Part shown: positions 52,502 to 61,629 of the stretch, piece by piece
Layout: each line of letters starts with the position of its first letter
Numbering within the stretch: the stretch's first letter is position 1
Source of the DNA: an uncultured Bacteroidales bacterium
Lineage (GTDB): Bacteria; Bacteroidota; Bacteroidia; Bacteroidales; Paludibacteraceae
Direction of reading: 5' to 3'
Assembly (NCBI GenBank): GCA_934728255.1
Contig: CAKVEC010000002.1
Coordinates: 124,001 to 188,000 of the forward strand
DNA: 64,000 nt
Position numbers and translations under genes: made by a program
Notes under the pieces: generated by a model
Told to the model about the DNA's origin: nothing
The model's input: only the letters and a program-made list of their open reading frames with translations
Database searches by the model: none

Positions 52502-53773
52502 ATGTTTTATTCTCTCTTTACATATTTCAACGAACTGCCGGGGGCGCGGCTGATGACGTATATATCGTTCCGCGCAATAGTGGCAGGCGTGCTAGCACTG
52601 TTGGTAAGTATCTACTTCGGCAAGTATTTCATCAACCTGATGAAGCGCAAGCATATCTCGGAGACACAGCGCGACGAGAAAACCGACCCATTCAATGTTG
52701 CCAAAAAAGGTGTGCCAACGATGGGCGGAATAGTGATTATCATCAGTATATTGCTGCCGTGTCTGTTAGTGGGGAAACTGAGCAATGTGTATATGATACT
52801 GATGATTATCACCACATTGATACTGGGTGCACTCGGTTTTGCCGACGACTACATCAAGACTTTCCGGCACAACAAAGACGGTCTGAACGGCTGGATAAAA
52901 ATCGCGGGGCAGGTTACACTCGGTTTGATAGTTGGACTGACACTCCGTTACAGCCCGGAAGTGAAGATGAATGAGGTGGTCAGTACGCACGTGGAGAACA
53001 ATATCACCGTGGTGGACAAGACGCCTGCGGTGAAATCCACACAGACGACGATACCGTTTGTCAAGCACCACAATTTCAACTATGCGGATATGTTCTCGTT
53101 TTTAGGCGAAGAGAATAAGTACCGCGCAGGGTGGATATTCTTCGTGCTGCTGACGATATTCGTAGTAGCCGCCGTAAGCAACGGGGCGAACCTCAACGAC
53201 GGCATGGACGGAATGTGTGCGGGCAACTCGGCGATTATCGGCGTGGCGTTGATTGTGCTGGCATACGTGAGCGGCAGTTACGTATGGGCGGAGTATTTCG
53301 ATGTGATGTACATACCGGGCAGCGAGGAGTTGGTGGTTTTTCTGGCATCGTTTGTAGGAGCGTTGGTAGGTTTTCTGTGGTACAACGGTTTCCCTGCACA
53401 GATATTCATGGGGGATACGGGCAGTCTGACTATCGGCGGAATCATCGGCGTGTGCGCAGTGATTATCCACAAGGAATTGATGGTGCCCGTACTATGCGGG
53501 GTATTCCTGATGGAGAGCGTGTCGGTGATTGTACAAACGCAAGTGTACAAGTTCGCAAAGAAACGCGGCAAGCATATCCGTGTATGGAAACGCACACCGC
53601 TGCACGACCACTATCGCACCTCGATGGAGCAGGTGCTGCGCAACGACCCGACGTGCATCGTAAAGTTCAAAGGAAGCAGCGACCTGCATCACGAGACAAA
53701 GATTGTATTGCGGTTCTGCATTGTAACGATGATTTTGGCTGCACTGACGATACTGACATTGAAAATACGATAA
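52502..53773 (+). CDS. mraY: phospho-MurNAc-pentapeptide transferase
   Basis: A 423-residue integral membrane enzyme that makes lipid I from UDP-MurNAc-pentapeptide and undecaprenyl phosphate. Conserved segments: KKGVPTMGGIVII, ALGFADDYIK with the catalytic Asp pair, NGANLNDGMDGMCAG, FPAQIFMGDTGSLTIGG and RTPLHDHYR. It has the extra loop (about residues 160-205) usual in Bacteroidetes MraY. Ten or so transmembrane helices are visible. Confidence 0.97.
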   Translation: MFYSLFTYFNELPGARLMTYISFRAIVAGVLALLVSIYFGKYFINLMKRKHISETQRDEKTDPFNVAKKGVPTMGGIVIIISILLPCLLVGKLSNVYMILMIITTLILGALGFADDYIKTFRHNKDGLNGWIKIAGQVTLGLIVGLTLRYSPEVKMNEVVSTHVENNITVVDKTPAVKSTQTTIPFVKHHNFNYADMFSFLGEENKYRAGWIFFVLLTIFVVAAVSNGANLNDGMDGMCAGNSAIIGVALIVLAYVSGSYVWAEYFDVMYIPGSEELVVFLASFVGALVGFLWYNGFPAQIFMGDTGSLTIGGIIGVCAVIIHKELMVPVLCGVFLMESVSVIVQTQVYKFAKKRGKHIRVWKRTPLHDHYRTSMEQVLRNDPTCIVKFKGSSDLHHETKIVLRFCIVTMILAALTILTLKIR

Positions 53774-53820
53774 TTAACGTTTTCTTTAACACAGATTATT
53801 CACGCAAATTTATGTTACCT

Positions 53821-55176
53821 ATGAAACGAATAGTAGTGCTTGGAGCGGGCGAGTCGGGGACGGGAGCCGCGATACTCGCCAAAGAGAAAGGCTTTGATGT
53901 CTTTGTGAGCGATATGGGGGAGATCAAACCCGGGTACCGCGCTATGCTGGATCAAAACGGCATCGCATGGGAGGACGGACAGCATAGCGAGTCGCTTATT
54001 CTCAATGCCGACGAGGTAATCAAGAGTCCGGGTATCCCGCTGACCGCTCCGATGATACAAAAACTGCAGGCACAAGGCACACCCATTATCTCCGAGATTG
54101 AGTTTGCCGCCCGCTACACCGATGCGAAGATGATCTGTATCACGGGTTCCAACGGCAAGACGACCACCACCTCGCTGATTTACGACATTCTGCACCGTGC
54201 GGGGCTGAATGTAGGGTTGGCAGGCAATATCGGCAACTCGTTAGCCTTGCAGGTGGCGCATGAGAAGCACGACTACTATGTGATTGAACTTTCGTCGTTC
54301 CAATTAGACAATATGTACGATTTCCGTGCGAACATCGCCATTCTTATGAATATCACGCCCGACCACCTCGACCGCTACGGATTTGATTTTCAGAACTATG
54401 TGAATGCCAAGTTCCGCATTACGCAGAACCAGACCAAAGACGATGCGTTTATCTACTGGGCGGAAGACCCCGTGATTGATAAGGAGATACACAAACTGCG
54501 TCCGGGTGCGACGCTCTATCCTTTCGGTTTCGAGGCACCCTGTGAGTCGGCAAAGAATATCGGCGGCGTGAATGCGGCGTGGATTGAACATAATAACCTG
54601 ATGGTCAATGTCGCAGAACCGTTGCAAGTGCCGGTGGAGCAGTTGAGTCTGAAAGGCAAACATAACCAACTCAACTCGATGGCGGCATCGCTGGCGGCAC
54701 AGATCCTGCATATCAAGAACGATGTCATCCGCGAGAGCCTGCAACAGTTCGCAGGCGTGGAGCACCGCCTGCAATATGTGGCAACCGTCCGCGGCGTGCG
54801 GTTTATCAACGATTCGAAAGCGACCAATGTCAATTCGTGCTGGTATGCCCTCGAATCGATGACCACACCGACCGTGCTGATTCTGGGCGGAAAGGACAAA
54901 GGCAACGACTACTCCGAGATAGACGACCTCGTGCGCGAGAAATGCCATACATTGGTCTTTATGGGTTTGCACAACGAGAAACTGCGCGAGCATTTCGGAG
55001 ACTTCGGACTGAATATCATTGATACCGACAACCTGCACGATGCCGTACTCGGGGCGTACCAAGCCGCACATGAAGGCGATACGGTGTTGCTCTCGCCGTG
55101 TTGTGCAAGTTTTGACCTATTCAAATCCTACGAAGACCGCGGAGAACAATTTATGGCGGCAGTTCGGAAATTATAA
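53821..55176 (+). CDS. murD: UDP-MurNAc-L-alanine:D-glutamate ligase
   Basis: A 451-residue Mur ligase adding D-glutamate. Rossmann-like N-terminus MKRIVVLGAGESGTGAAIL, P-loop ITGSNGKTTTTSLIY, ELSSFQLD, NITPDHLDRY, and FINDSKATNV with GGKDKGNDY. MKR at 53821 is the usual start; an in-frame ATG three codons upstream (53812) is possible. A longer open frame reaching back into mraY is only read-through of that gene in another frame. Confidence 0.96.
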   Translation: MKRIVVLGAGESGTGAAILAKEKGFDVFVSDMGEIKPGYRAMLDQNGIAWEDGQHSESLILNADEVIKSPGIPLTAPMIQKLQAQGTPIISEIEFAARYTDAKMICITGSNGKTTTTSLIYDILHRAGLNVGLAGNIGNSLALQVAHEKHDYYVIELSSFQLDNMYDFRANIAILMNITPDHLDRYGFDFQNYVNAKFRITQNQTKDDAFIYWAEDPVIDKEIHKLRPGATLYPFGFEAPCESAKNIGGVNAAWIEHNNLMVNVAEPLQVPVEQLSLKGKHNQLNSMAASLAAQILHIKNDVIRESLQQFAGVEHRLQYVATVRGVRFINDSKATNVNSCWYALESMTTPTVLILGGKDKGNDYSEIDDLVREKCHTLVFMGLHNEKLREHFGDFGLNIIDTDNLHDAVLGAYQAAHEGDTVLLSPCCASFDLFKSYEDRGEQFMAAVRKL

Positions 55177-55373
55177 ACTAGTAAAATTATCAAAAAATAA
55201 ACGCCTATCCTCAGGGTAACATCAGGGAAAAAACAGGGAGAATGTACTTGCAAAACACGGGTGGATGTCCTGTGGATGACGGGTGGATAGCATTTCTATC
55301 CTATAACCATCCTATAACAAATTGAGCAAAAAAATTAATGGATAATTAACGGCGATTAACGTTCTTAATTTCA

Positions 55374-56621
55374 ATGAAACTACCGAACTTACAAAATACG
55401 GACAAGACGCTTTGGGCGATTTATATATCGATGATTGTGGTGGCGGTTATCGCACTGTTCTCGGCATCGAGTATGCTGGTCTATCACGACCATTCCGTTC
55501 TCGGTCCCGTCGGGCAGCAGATTCTCTTTATCGTTGCGGGTGTGGCGATTGCTTTCTTTGTGCAATTTCTGCCATCCTATATCATTCGTATAGGCGGCTA
55601 TGCACTGCTTGCCCTTTCGGTAGTGTTGCTCTACTCGCTGCTTGTGCCGGGCAATCCGTTTGCCGTTACGATCAACAGTGCCACACGCTGGGTGCGTATC
55701 CTCGGTTTTACCTTCCAACCGTCCGAATTAGCCAAACTGTCGCTCATCATCGTGGTGGCAGACCTGCTCGCGCGTATCAAAACCGAGGCGGACAAGCGCA
55801 AGTATTTCTTTTGGACACTCGGTATCACTGCCACCGTGGCGCTGCCCGTGATGACCGGCAACCTCTCCACCGCCATTTTGATTTGCGGTATCGTCTTTCT
55901 GCTGTGGATTCTGGCGCGTATCCCGTTCAGGTTCTGGGGAACAACGGCAGGTATCGCCATTGTGCTTTTGCTGCTCGGCTATTGCGTGGTCGAGTTCGGT
56001 TTTGTTCGCAAGGACAAGGAGATGACAGGGCTGTTCGGGCGTGCCGAGACATGGGTGAAACGTATTGACCGCAAGTTGTTTGCCGACACAACGGATGCGG
56101 ACACCGCCGCTTTTGTCATAACCGACGAGAACCGACAGGAAGCGTATGCCAACGTAGCCATTGCCCGCGGCGGCAAATCGCCTGTCGGAGTGCTGCCGGG
56201 TAACAGTAAAGAGCGTGATTATCTGCCGCTTGCGTATGCCGATTATATCTATGCCATCATTGTGGAAGAATCGGGAATAGTGGGGGCTTTGGTGGTGATT
56301 GCGCTCTACTTGTGGCTGCTTTTCCGCGCCTGCTTTATCTCTACGCGCTATGGCGACTATGCCTCTATGCTGATGGTGATGGGGCTGGCACTGATGCTCA
56401 CCTGCCAGGCACTCACCTCCATGCTTGTGGCGGTAGGACTGGGTCCGGTAACCGGTCAGCCGTTGCCACTTATCAGCCGAGGCGGCACGAGTGTGCTGAT
56501 CACCAGTCTCTATTTCGGAATCATGATGTGCGTCAGCCGCGAGCAGGTCTCGCTGCGCAACCGCCAGAACGAGACTATCGCCGCCAGTCAGGACGAAGTG
56601 CCCGATATAGAAGTGGAATAA
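55374..56621 (+). CDS. ftsW: septal peptidoglycan polymerase FtsW
   Basis: A 415-residue SEDS glycosyltransferase with about ten transmembrane segments. INSATRWVRI and FQPSELAKLSLIIVVADLLA match the SEDS active-site region, and GQPLPLISRGGTSVL is the C-terminal signature. Position after murD identifies it as FtsW rather than RodA. It ends the cluster here: the expected murG, murC, ftsQ, ftsA and ftsZ do not follow. The 197-bp gap before it carries TTATAGGAT/ATCCTATAAC-type 11-bp words. Confidence 0.94.
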   Translation: MKLPNLQNTDKTLWAIYISMIVVAVIALFSASSMLVYHDHSVLGPVGQQILFIVAGVAIAFFVQFLPSYIIRIGGYALLALSVVLLYSLLVPGNPFAVTINSATRWVRILGFTFQPSELAKLSLIIVVADLLARIKTEADKRKYFFWTLGITATVALPVMTGNLSTAILICGIVFLLWILARIPFRFWGTTAGIAIVLLLLGYCVVEFGFVRKDKEMTGLFGRAETWVKRIDRKLFADTTDADTAAFVITDENRQEAYANVAIARGGKSPVGVLPGNSKERDYLPLAYADYIYAIIVEESGIVGALVVIALYLWLLFRACFISTRYGDYASMLMVMGLALMLTCQALTSMLVAVGLGPVTGQPLPLISRGGTSVLITSLYFGIMMCVSREQVSLRNRQNETIAASQDEVPDIEVE

Positions 56622-56631
56622 AAGGGGTATC

Positions 56632-57258
56632 TTATTTTCTACCGAAGTCGGCGGGAATCTCGCCCCAATGTTCGGTATCCCATTTATATATATGTGTGGT
56701 GTAGGTATTGCCTGCAAGCCATTGTTCGGCTTTTTGCAGCATATCAAACAGTTCCCCATTCTGTGCCGTCCGCTCCAGTTTGGTCTGGGCTTTGCCTTTG
56801 CGCAGCCACGACAGGGCAGTGCGGCTGTCGGAATAAAGTACCCACGGCAGATTATGCTGTTTGAGGTATGCCAATCCCAAGACGATGGCTAAGAACTCGC
56901 CGATGTTGTTGGTGCCGCCTTTGTACGGACCACGGTGGAAAACCTGCGTGCCGGTATCGGCTATCACACCGCGGAACTCCATCACACCGGGGTTGCCCGA
57001 GCATGCAGCGTCCACCGCCAAAGCGGGATAGACGGGTTTGAATTGAGCGGTATCAATGGAAGCCGCTTTTTTTACACGTGGCACAAGGTATGCTTCGAAA
57101 CCCTCCGAAAGGGCTTTTTCGGCTTCAGCACGTGTGTCAAAACCTTTGTATTTGGCAGTTACGCCTTTCACTTGCGCCTCACATTCCGCCCACGAGGTGT
57201 AAATTCCCGGAGTGCGCCCCTGCCATACCACGTAAAAATGTGCTTTCTGTTTTGCCAT
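56632..57258 (-). CDS. rnhA: ribonuclease HI with viroplasmin-like N-terminal domain
   Basis: A 208-residue enzyme that cuts RNA in RNA-DNA hybrids. N-terminal caulimovirus-viroplasmin domain (FYVVWQGRTPGIYTSWAECE, residues 5-50, binds hybrids), then an RNase H domain with acidic residues in LAVDAACSGNPG, NNIGEFLAIVLGL and LYSDSRTALSWL. The start MAKQKAHF is clear; a longer upstream frame reads through the promoter region into the divergent gene. It is convergent with ftsW (10 bp apart). Confidence 0.94.
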   Translation of the reverse strand: MAKQKAHFYVVWQGRTPGIYTSWAECEAQVKGVTAKYKGFDTRAEAEKALSEGFEAYLVPRVKKAASIDTAQFKPVYPALAVDAACSGNPGVMEFRGVIADTGTQVFHRGPYKGGTNNIGEFLAIVLGLAYLKQHNLPWVLYSDSRTALSWLRKGKAQTKLERTAQNGELFDMLQKAEQWLAGNTYTTHIYKWDTEHWGEIPADFGRK

Positions 57259-57328
57259 GTGCTTAAAAATGAGTACCTTTGCAACCGATATACCTTGCAA
57301 AGGTACAAAAAATATCCCGTACTGCAAA
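57251..57328. promoter_or_regulatory. interlocked divergent promoters with inverted repeat
   Basis: Plus promoter: TTTG 57251-57254, 19-bp spacer, TACCTTTG 57274-57281 (for the DUF4832 gene). Minus promoter: CAAAGGTA 57298-57305 and CAAA 57325-57328, 19-bp spacer (for rnhA). The two -7 boxes form an 11-bp inverted repeat TACCTTTGCAA / TTGCAAAGGTA, and each promoter's start site lies between them. Confidence 0.75.
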
Positions 57329-57340
57329 AACAAACATCTC

Positions 57341-58729
57341 ATGAAACACATTTTTTCCACCCTGCTGACATTATTGATGACTATATCTGCTTTCTCGCAG
57401 ATGTACCTTTGGAAAGACGGAAAATACACTGCTTCCGACTTGGATAGTATTACTTTTTCCGTCCCCGAAATACCCGACGGCACGCGCCGTGTGGCAGTAA
57501 GCAGCCGCGTAGATGCCATCCAGCCGATGACAGGACTCGTGATGTGGCCGTCGCACAGCCGTATCAACGAATATAAGTCTTCTATCAGCCTGGAGTTCCA
57601 CTACTGCCTGCCTTGCAAGGTGGTTACGGGAAAGAAGGACGGAAAGATACAGTATAATTGGGCGTATCTTGAGAATATACTGAATGATATTGCTTCGCGC
57701 GGACATCAGGCGATTATCCGTTTCCGCTACGAGTATCCCAGCAGCACCGATGTGGACGGCCAGAAAGGCACTACCGCCGTACCACAATATATCAAAGATT
57801 TGTCGGACTACAAGGAGACCTATAGCAAAAACCCCGGCGGGGACGGACCGACCTACTACGCCGACTGGAGCAACAGCGAGTTGCAATGGTTCACCAAACA
57901 GTTCTACACCGACCTGGCAGCCCGCTATAACGACGACCCGCGTATTGCCTTTTTGGAGGTAGGTTTCGGGCATTGGTCGGAGTACCACACCTATGGTACA
58001 AACGTAAAACTCGGCACCAACTTTCCCTCGAAAGCCTATCAGAAAGAGTTTTTCCAACATATGGCATCCGTGGTGCGTATTCCGTGGCTGGTCTCAATTG
58101 ACGCTGCCGACGATTCGTACAGCCCCGTAGTGGCAGACAAAACGCTGATGGCGTTGCAGTTCGGATTGTTTGACGACTCGTTTATGCACGCGGGACACGA
58201 GATCGGTTCATCAGACGGCTACAACGAAGAGAACTGGAATGCCATTGGCAAGGGAACCCGTTGGCAGACAGGCGTATGCGGTGGGGAGGTCAGTTACTAT
58301 ACAAGCAATGACCAGAAGAATTTCCTTAATCCGGCGGGCATGTACGGGCATACTTGGGAGGAGATGGCGAAGAAGTACCATATCTCCTTTATGATAGCCA
58401 ACGATGCCCCGAGCGGCAGTTACGGCACTCCGGCACGGTTCAAATCGGCGGGTATGGCAAGCGGGTATTGTTTCCGCGTAACCGATTGTAAGACAGATGG
58501 TACACAGACATGGGTCACAGTCAGCAACGAGGGCGTTGCCCCAATCTATCGTGATGCGTATTTCGCTATCGGCGACACCCAATCTTCCACTTCGCTGGCA
58601 GGACTGCTGCCCGGTGCAAGCAAGACGGTTGTGATTCCTATGGGACTGAACAGCGGATCCGACCTGCACATCGTCTCGCCATATATTCTGACAACACAGC
58701 AGATACAGTTTAATGCCGACGTAAAATAG
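57341..58729 (+). CDS. DUF4832-family exported protein
   Basis: A 462-residue exported protein. Signal peptide MKHIFSTLLTLLMTISAFSQ, then MYLWKDGKYTASDLDSITF, a motif often seen right after the signal peptide of Bacteroidetes surface proteins. The main part resembles DUF4832/DUF4874 proteins, which have a glycoside-hydrolase-like TIM-barrel: HQAIIRFRYEYPS, ARYNDDPRIAFLEVGFGHWSEYH, then DGYNEENW and a C-terminal beta-sandwich. The catalytic activity is unproven. It ends 3 bp before aroB and probably shares its transcript. Confidence 0.8.
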   Translation: MKHIFSTLLTLLMTISAFSQMYLWKDGKYTASDLDSITFSVPEIPDGTRRVAVSSRVDAIQPMTGLVMWPSHSRINEYKSSISLEFHYCLPCKVVTGKKDGKIQYNWAYLENILNDIASRGHQAIIRFRYEYPSSTDVDGQKGTTAVPQYIKDLSDYKETYSKNPGGDGPTYYADWSNSELQWFTKQFYTDLAARYNDDPRIAFLEVGFGHWSEYHTYGTNVKLGTNFPSKAYQKEFFQHMASVVRIPWLVSIDAADDSYSPVVADKTLMALQFGLFDDSFMHAGHEIGSSDGYNEENWNAIGKGTRWQTGVCGGEVSYYTSNDQKNFLNPAGMYGHTWEEMAKKYHISFMIANDAPSGSYGTPARFKSAGMASGYCFRVTDCKTDGTQTWVTVSNEGVAPIYRDAYFAIGDTQSSTSLAGLLPGASKTVVIPMGLNSGSDLHIVSPYILTTQQIQFNADVK

Positions 58730-58732
58730 GCA

Positions 58733-59824
58733 ATGCTTTTCACCCACGACCTACAGAGCACGCTTGCGCCCATTGTGGCACACTACCCGCAGACACAGAT
58801 TTGCCTGCTATCCACCTTATATCCACCTTATATCCACCTTACTTCTATAGGGTGCGATTACCCGCTTCTGGCTATCCCTGACGGGGAAGAAAACAAGACG
58901 ATAGAGACGGTGGAGCGGATATGGAATTTCCTGCTCGAGCACCATATCACCCGCCAAGGACTGCTTGTCAACATAGGCGGCGGACTGACCACCGACCTCG
59001 GTGGCTTTGCGGCAGCCACCTACAAACGCGGAATTGACTTTCTGAATATCCCCACCACCCTGCTGGCTATGGTGGACGCCTCAACAGGCGGAAAGACTGG
59101 GTTTAACTACCACGGACTGAAGAATTGTATCGGAGCCTTTGCCGAACCCGTAGAGACCATTATCTGTCCCACTTTCTTGCAAACGCTCCCTGAGCGGGAG
59201 TTCCTGAGCGGTTTTGCCGAGATGCTCAAGCACGCCCTGCTGTCGTCCGACAACGGTTGGCAACAACTTATGGCGTTTGACATAGAGACATACCTGCGGG
59301 CTATGCATACCGACAAGGCACAAGAGCAGATTAGGGCTTTTGCGCCGCTGATAGAAGCGAGTTTGGCGGTAAAACAACGGATTGTGGCGGAAGACCCGCA
59401 CGAAAAAGGCTTGCGCCATGCACTGAATTTCGGGCATACCGTGGGGCACGCTATTGAGTCGTTGTCTTTGGAGCAACACACAGAGCCGCAGCCTCCGCAC
59501 GGCTATTGCGTCCTATGGGGAATGATTGCCGAACTCTATCTGAGCATCGTACATCTCGGCTGCCCGCGCGAACCGCTCCGGCAACTGACCCGCCTGATGT
59601 CGGAATATTACGGACGACCTGCCTGCAACTGCAAAGAGCAGTCGCGCCTCTTAGAACTGATGTCGCAGGACAAGAAAAACGCCGTTGCCTCATCTGCAGA
59701 CGGGACAACGGCGGAAGTGCTCCCAAATTTCACTCTCCTGCGCAGCATCGGCGAACCGGTCATCAACCAGACCCTGTCCACCTCCGCTATCACAGAGGCA
59801 TTGGACTATCTTTTCTCCCTCTGA
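58733..59824 (+). CDS. aroB: 3-dehydroquinate synthase, with repeat-encoded segment
   Basis: A 363-residue enzyme of the shikimate pathway (DAHP to 3-dehydroquinate; NAD+ and metal dependent). Landmarks: DGEENKTIETVERIW, LVNIGGGLTTDLGGFAAATYKRGIDF, PTTLLAMVDASTGGKTGFN, EMLKHALL, and metal ligands in HALNFGHTVGHAIE and the later PPHGYCVLWGM. Residues ~26-37 (STLYPPYIHLT) are encoded by three perfect 11-bp DNA repeats. The rest is normal. It ends one base before the convergent barrel gene. Confidence 0.94.
   Translation: MLFTHDLQSTLAPIVAHYPQTQICLLSTLYPPYIHLTSIGCDYPLLAIPDGEENKTIETVERIWNFLLEHHITRQGLLVNIGGGLTTDLGGFAAATYKRGIDFLNIPTTLLAMVDASTGGKTGFNYHGLKNCIGAFAEPVETIICPTFLQTLPEREFLSGFAEMLKHALLSSDNGWQQLMAFDIETYLRAMHTDKAQEQIRAFAPLIEASLAVKQRIVAEDPHEKGLRHALNFGHTVGHAIESLSLEQHTEPQPPHGYCVLWGMIAELYLSIVHLGCPREPLRQLTRLMSEYYGRPACNCKEQSRLLELMSQDKKNAVASSADGTTAEVLPNFTLLRSIGEPVINQTLSTSAITEALDYLFSL
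58809..58841. repeat. 11-bp tandem repeat inside aroB
   Basis: Three identical units TATCCACCTTA (33 bp, in frame). The same words occur between genes at 34335-34362 and 48393-48424. Confidence 0.95.
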
Positions 59825-59825
59825 T

Positions 59826-61628
59826 TCAGAACTTGTAGGTTACGCCCAACAGGAAATGGATACCCTCCGACTGGTAGCCGTACCATATGTCGTTGCGGCG
59901 GTGGATATAGTTGTTGAGTTGGAAGAATACCGCCAGGTTGGGCTGCGTGGTCTTCTCGCGGAACGACTTGCTGCCGACTACCGTCTCATATTGGCAACCG
60001 AGACTCAGTTGGATTGTCGGTTTGAGGGTACGCTCATACGAACCGTTGGCGTCGGGAGTTGAGACCAAAGCGGTGCGGCTTCCGCTGAAGCGGTTGTCGC
60101 TATAGAGCGTCCAATGCTTGTCGATACGTGCATCGATACGCAGCCCCATATCCCACGCAGCACGGTCATACACTCCGTCTGCACGCACCGGCACATTATA
60201 ACCGGGTTTGGTGAAATAGCCGTTCTCTATGTTCTCTTGACGGAGAGACTGCCAGAAATAGTAGTTGCCCCACAAGTGGATAGTGATAATATCCTGATAA
60301 TGATAGGAGAACGCTGCACCTATCTTGCCGCGACCGTAGTCACCGTAGAAATAAGTGAATGTACCGGGCAGAACGGTTGTGCCGGCGGGGGTGGTAATCT
60401 GCTCCACCGTAGCCACCGAGGTGATCTTGTTCATCTGGTAGGCATAGCCGCCATAGATGTCAATAAGCAGGTCGCGATAGGGGCGGATACGGAAACCGAG
60501 TTGCGCATCAATCGGCGTATAGCCCGCCACATGGTGCGAGGTAATCCCCGGATCGATGGCACGGTAGGGAAGCCCCTCCATATAGGCTTGCAGCGTCCCC
60601 GTTGCCAGACTGCCCTGCGCGATACCGTATATAGTAAGCCATTTCTTGGCAATCTGCGCCTCAAACTCCACCTTGGGCGAAGGCGCAAACGTAACCTGAT
60701 CCAAACCGGACAAGAACTGCCCGCGACCGATATTAAGGTCGAAATTCACCCCCGCATGGATGGAGAAACGACGCCCTTGGTAGGCATAATACGGCTCGAT
60801 CCGCAGTGCGTGGCGCGAGTTGAACAGCGTGTCCGCCACCCGGTCGGTTTGCAAAAACGAGTTCTGCACATACACATTGCCGCCCACGTGGTGCGCATCG
60901 CTGCTCCAATCTATGTTTGCCGTGGTACGCACCTGGTGCTCAGACACATAGTCGGGCAGCGCAAAAAGCGTATAGCCCACTTGCGCCTTGTATTGGATAT
61001 CCGATCTGTGGTTGCTCTTTACGCCCGCAAACGCATCCACCGTCCATATATTCTGCTTGTCCTCGGGTTGCAGGTCGCGGTAGTGCGCCACCGTCAGCCC
61101 CTTGTCGCCATCGTAATACCGCCCGTAGCGGGTATAGAAATGGTTGGCACCGCGGAAACCGAAATAGAGGTCGCACGTAGAGAACGTATGGCGGAAATCA
61201 AACCCCAACCGGGTATTGCTGTCCGCCCGTCTGCCCCACTGCGCATAGTGGTTGGCATAGACATCAAGAATGCTGTTCCGCTTGTCGTCCAAATGGTAAG
61301 CAAAGTCAAACAGCGTATTGGTATGCCCCAGTCCGCCCCGCACATAGCCGTTGTATTGGTAAGGCGTTGAGAAACGCATCGGCTGACTCAGGAGCGAATT
61401 GGTATTGAAAGCCGGCGAAAGCATGGCATTATAATCGGAGTAATGCACCTCTGCGGCAGGCAGAGTGGTCTCCTGCACCTGCGGGCGGACATTGATCTTG
61501 CCCGCCGACTGCACCACCGGTTGGAACTCACGCTCCACCGTTACATTGCGGTTCAGGGTGCTATCCTGTGCCAATGCGTAATGCGTAATGCATAATGCAC
61601 AATTCAAAATGAGGAATATGCGTTTCAT
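59826..61628 (-). CDS. outer-membrane beta-barrel protein paired with TPR protein
   Basis: A 600-residue exported barrel, similar in style to the TonB-dependent receptor-like proteins that accompany TPR proteins in Bacteroidetes. Signal peptide MKRIFLILNCALCITHYALA; a short conserved segment NVTVEREFQPVVQSAGKINV follows, then alternating aromatic beta strands to a C-terminal LLGVTYKF. No plug domain or TonB box is visible. Codons 8-18 of the signal peptide consist of 7-bp DNA repeats. It starts 1 bp after the stop of the TPR gene, so they form an operon. The function is unknown. Confidence 0.8.
   Translation of the reverse strand: MKRIFLILNCALCITHYALAQDSTLNRNVTVEREFQPVVQSAGKINVRPQVQETTLPAAEVHYSDYNAMLSPAFNTNSLLSQPMRFSTPYQYNGYVRGGLGHTNTLFDFAYHLDDKRNSILDVYANHYAQWGRRADSNTRLGFDFRHTFSTCDLYFGFRGANHFYTRYGRYYDGDKGLTVAHYRDLQPEDKQNIWTVDAFAGVKSNHRSDIQYKAQVGYTLFALPDYVSEHQVRTTANIDWSSDAHHVGGNVYVQNSFLQTDRVADTLFNSRHALRIEPYYAYQGRRFSIHAGVNFDLNIGRGQFLSGLDQVTFAPSPKVEFEAQIAKKWLTIYGIAQGSLATGTLQAYMEGLPYRAIDPGITSHHVAGYTPIDAQLGFRIRPYRDLLIDIYGGYAYQMNKITSVATVEQITTPAGTTVLPGTFTYFYGDYGRGKIGAAFSYHYQDIITIHLWGNYYFWQSLRQENIENGYFTKPGYNVPVRADGVYDRAAWDMGLRIDARIDKHWTLYSDNRFSGSRTALVSTPDANGSYERTLKPTIQLSLGCQYETVVGSKSFREKTTQPNLAVFFQLNNYIHRRNDIWYGYQSEGIHFLLGVTYKF
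61573..61600. repeat. heptamer tract encoding a signal peptide core
   Basis: Four 7-bp units (AATGCGT twice, AATGCAT, AATGCAC) inside the signal-peptide coding sequence of the barrel gene, giving CALCITHYALA. Confidence 0.93.
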
Positions 61629-61629
61629 A

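Noticed and set aside
53131..53820. N-terminal extension of MurD into mraY
   Set aside because: The extension is mraY read in another frame. MurD homologues start at the MKRIVVLGAGESG segment.
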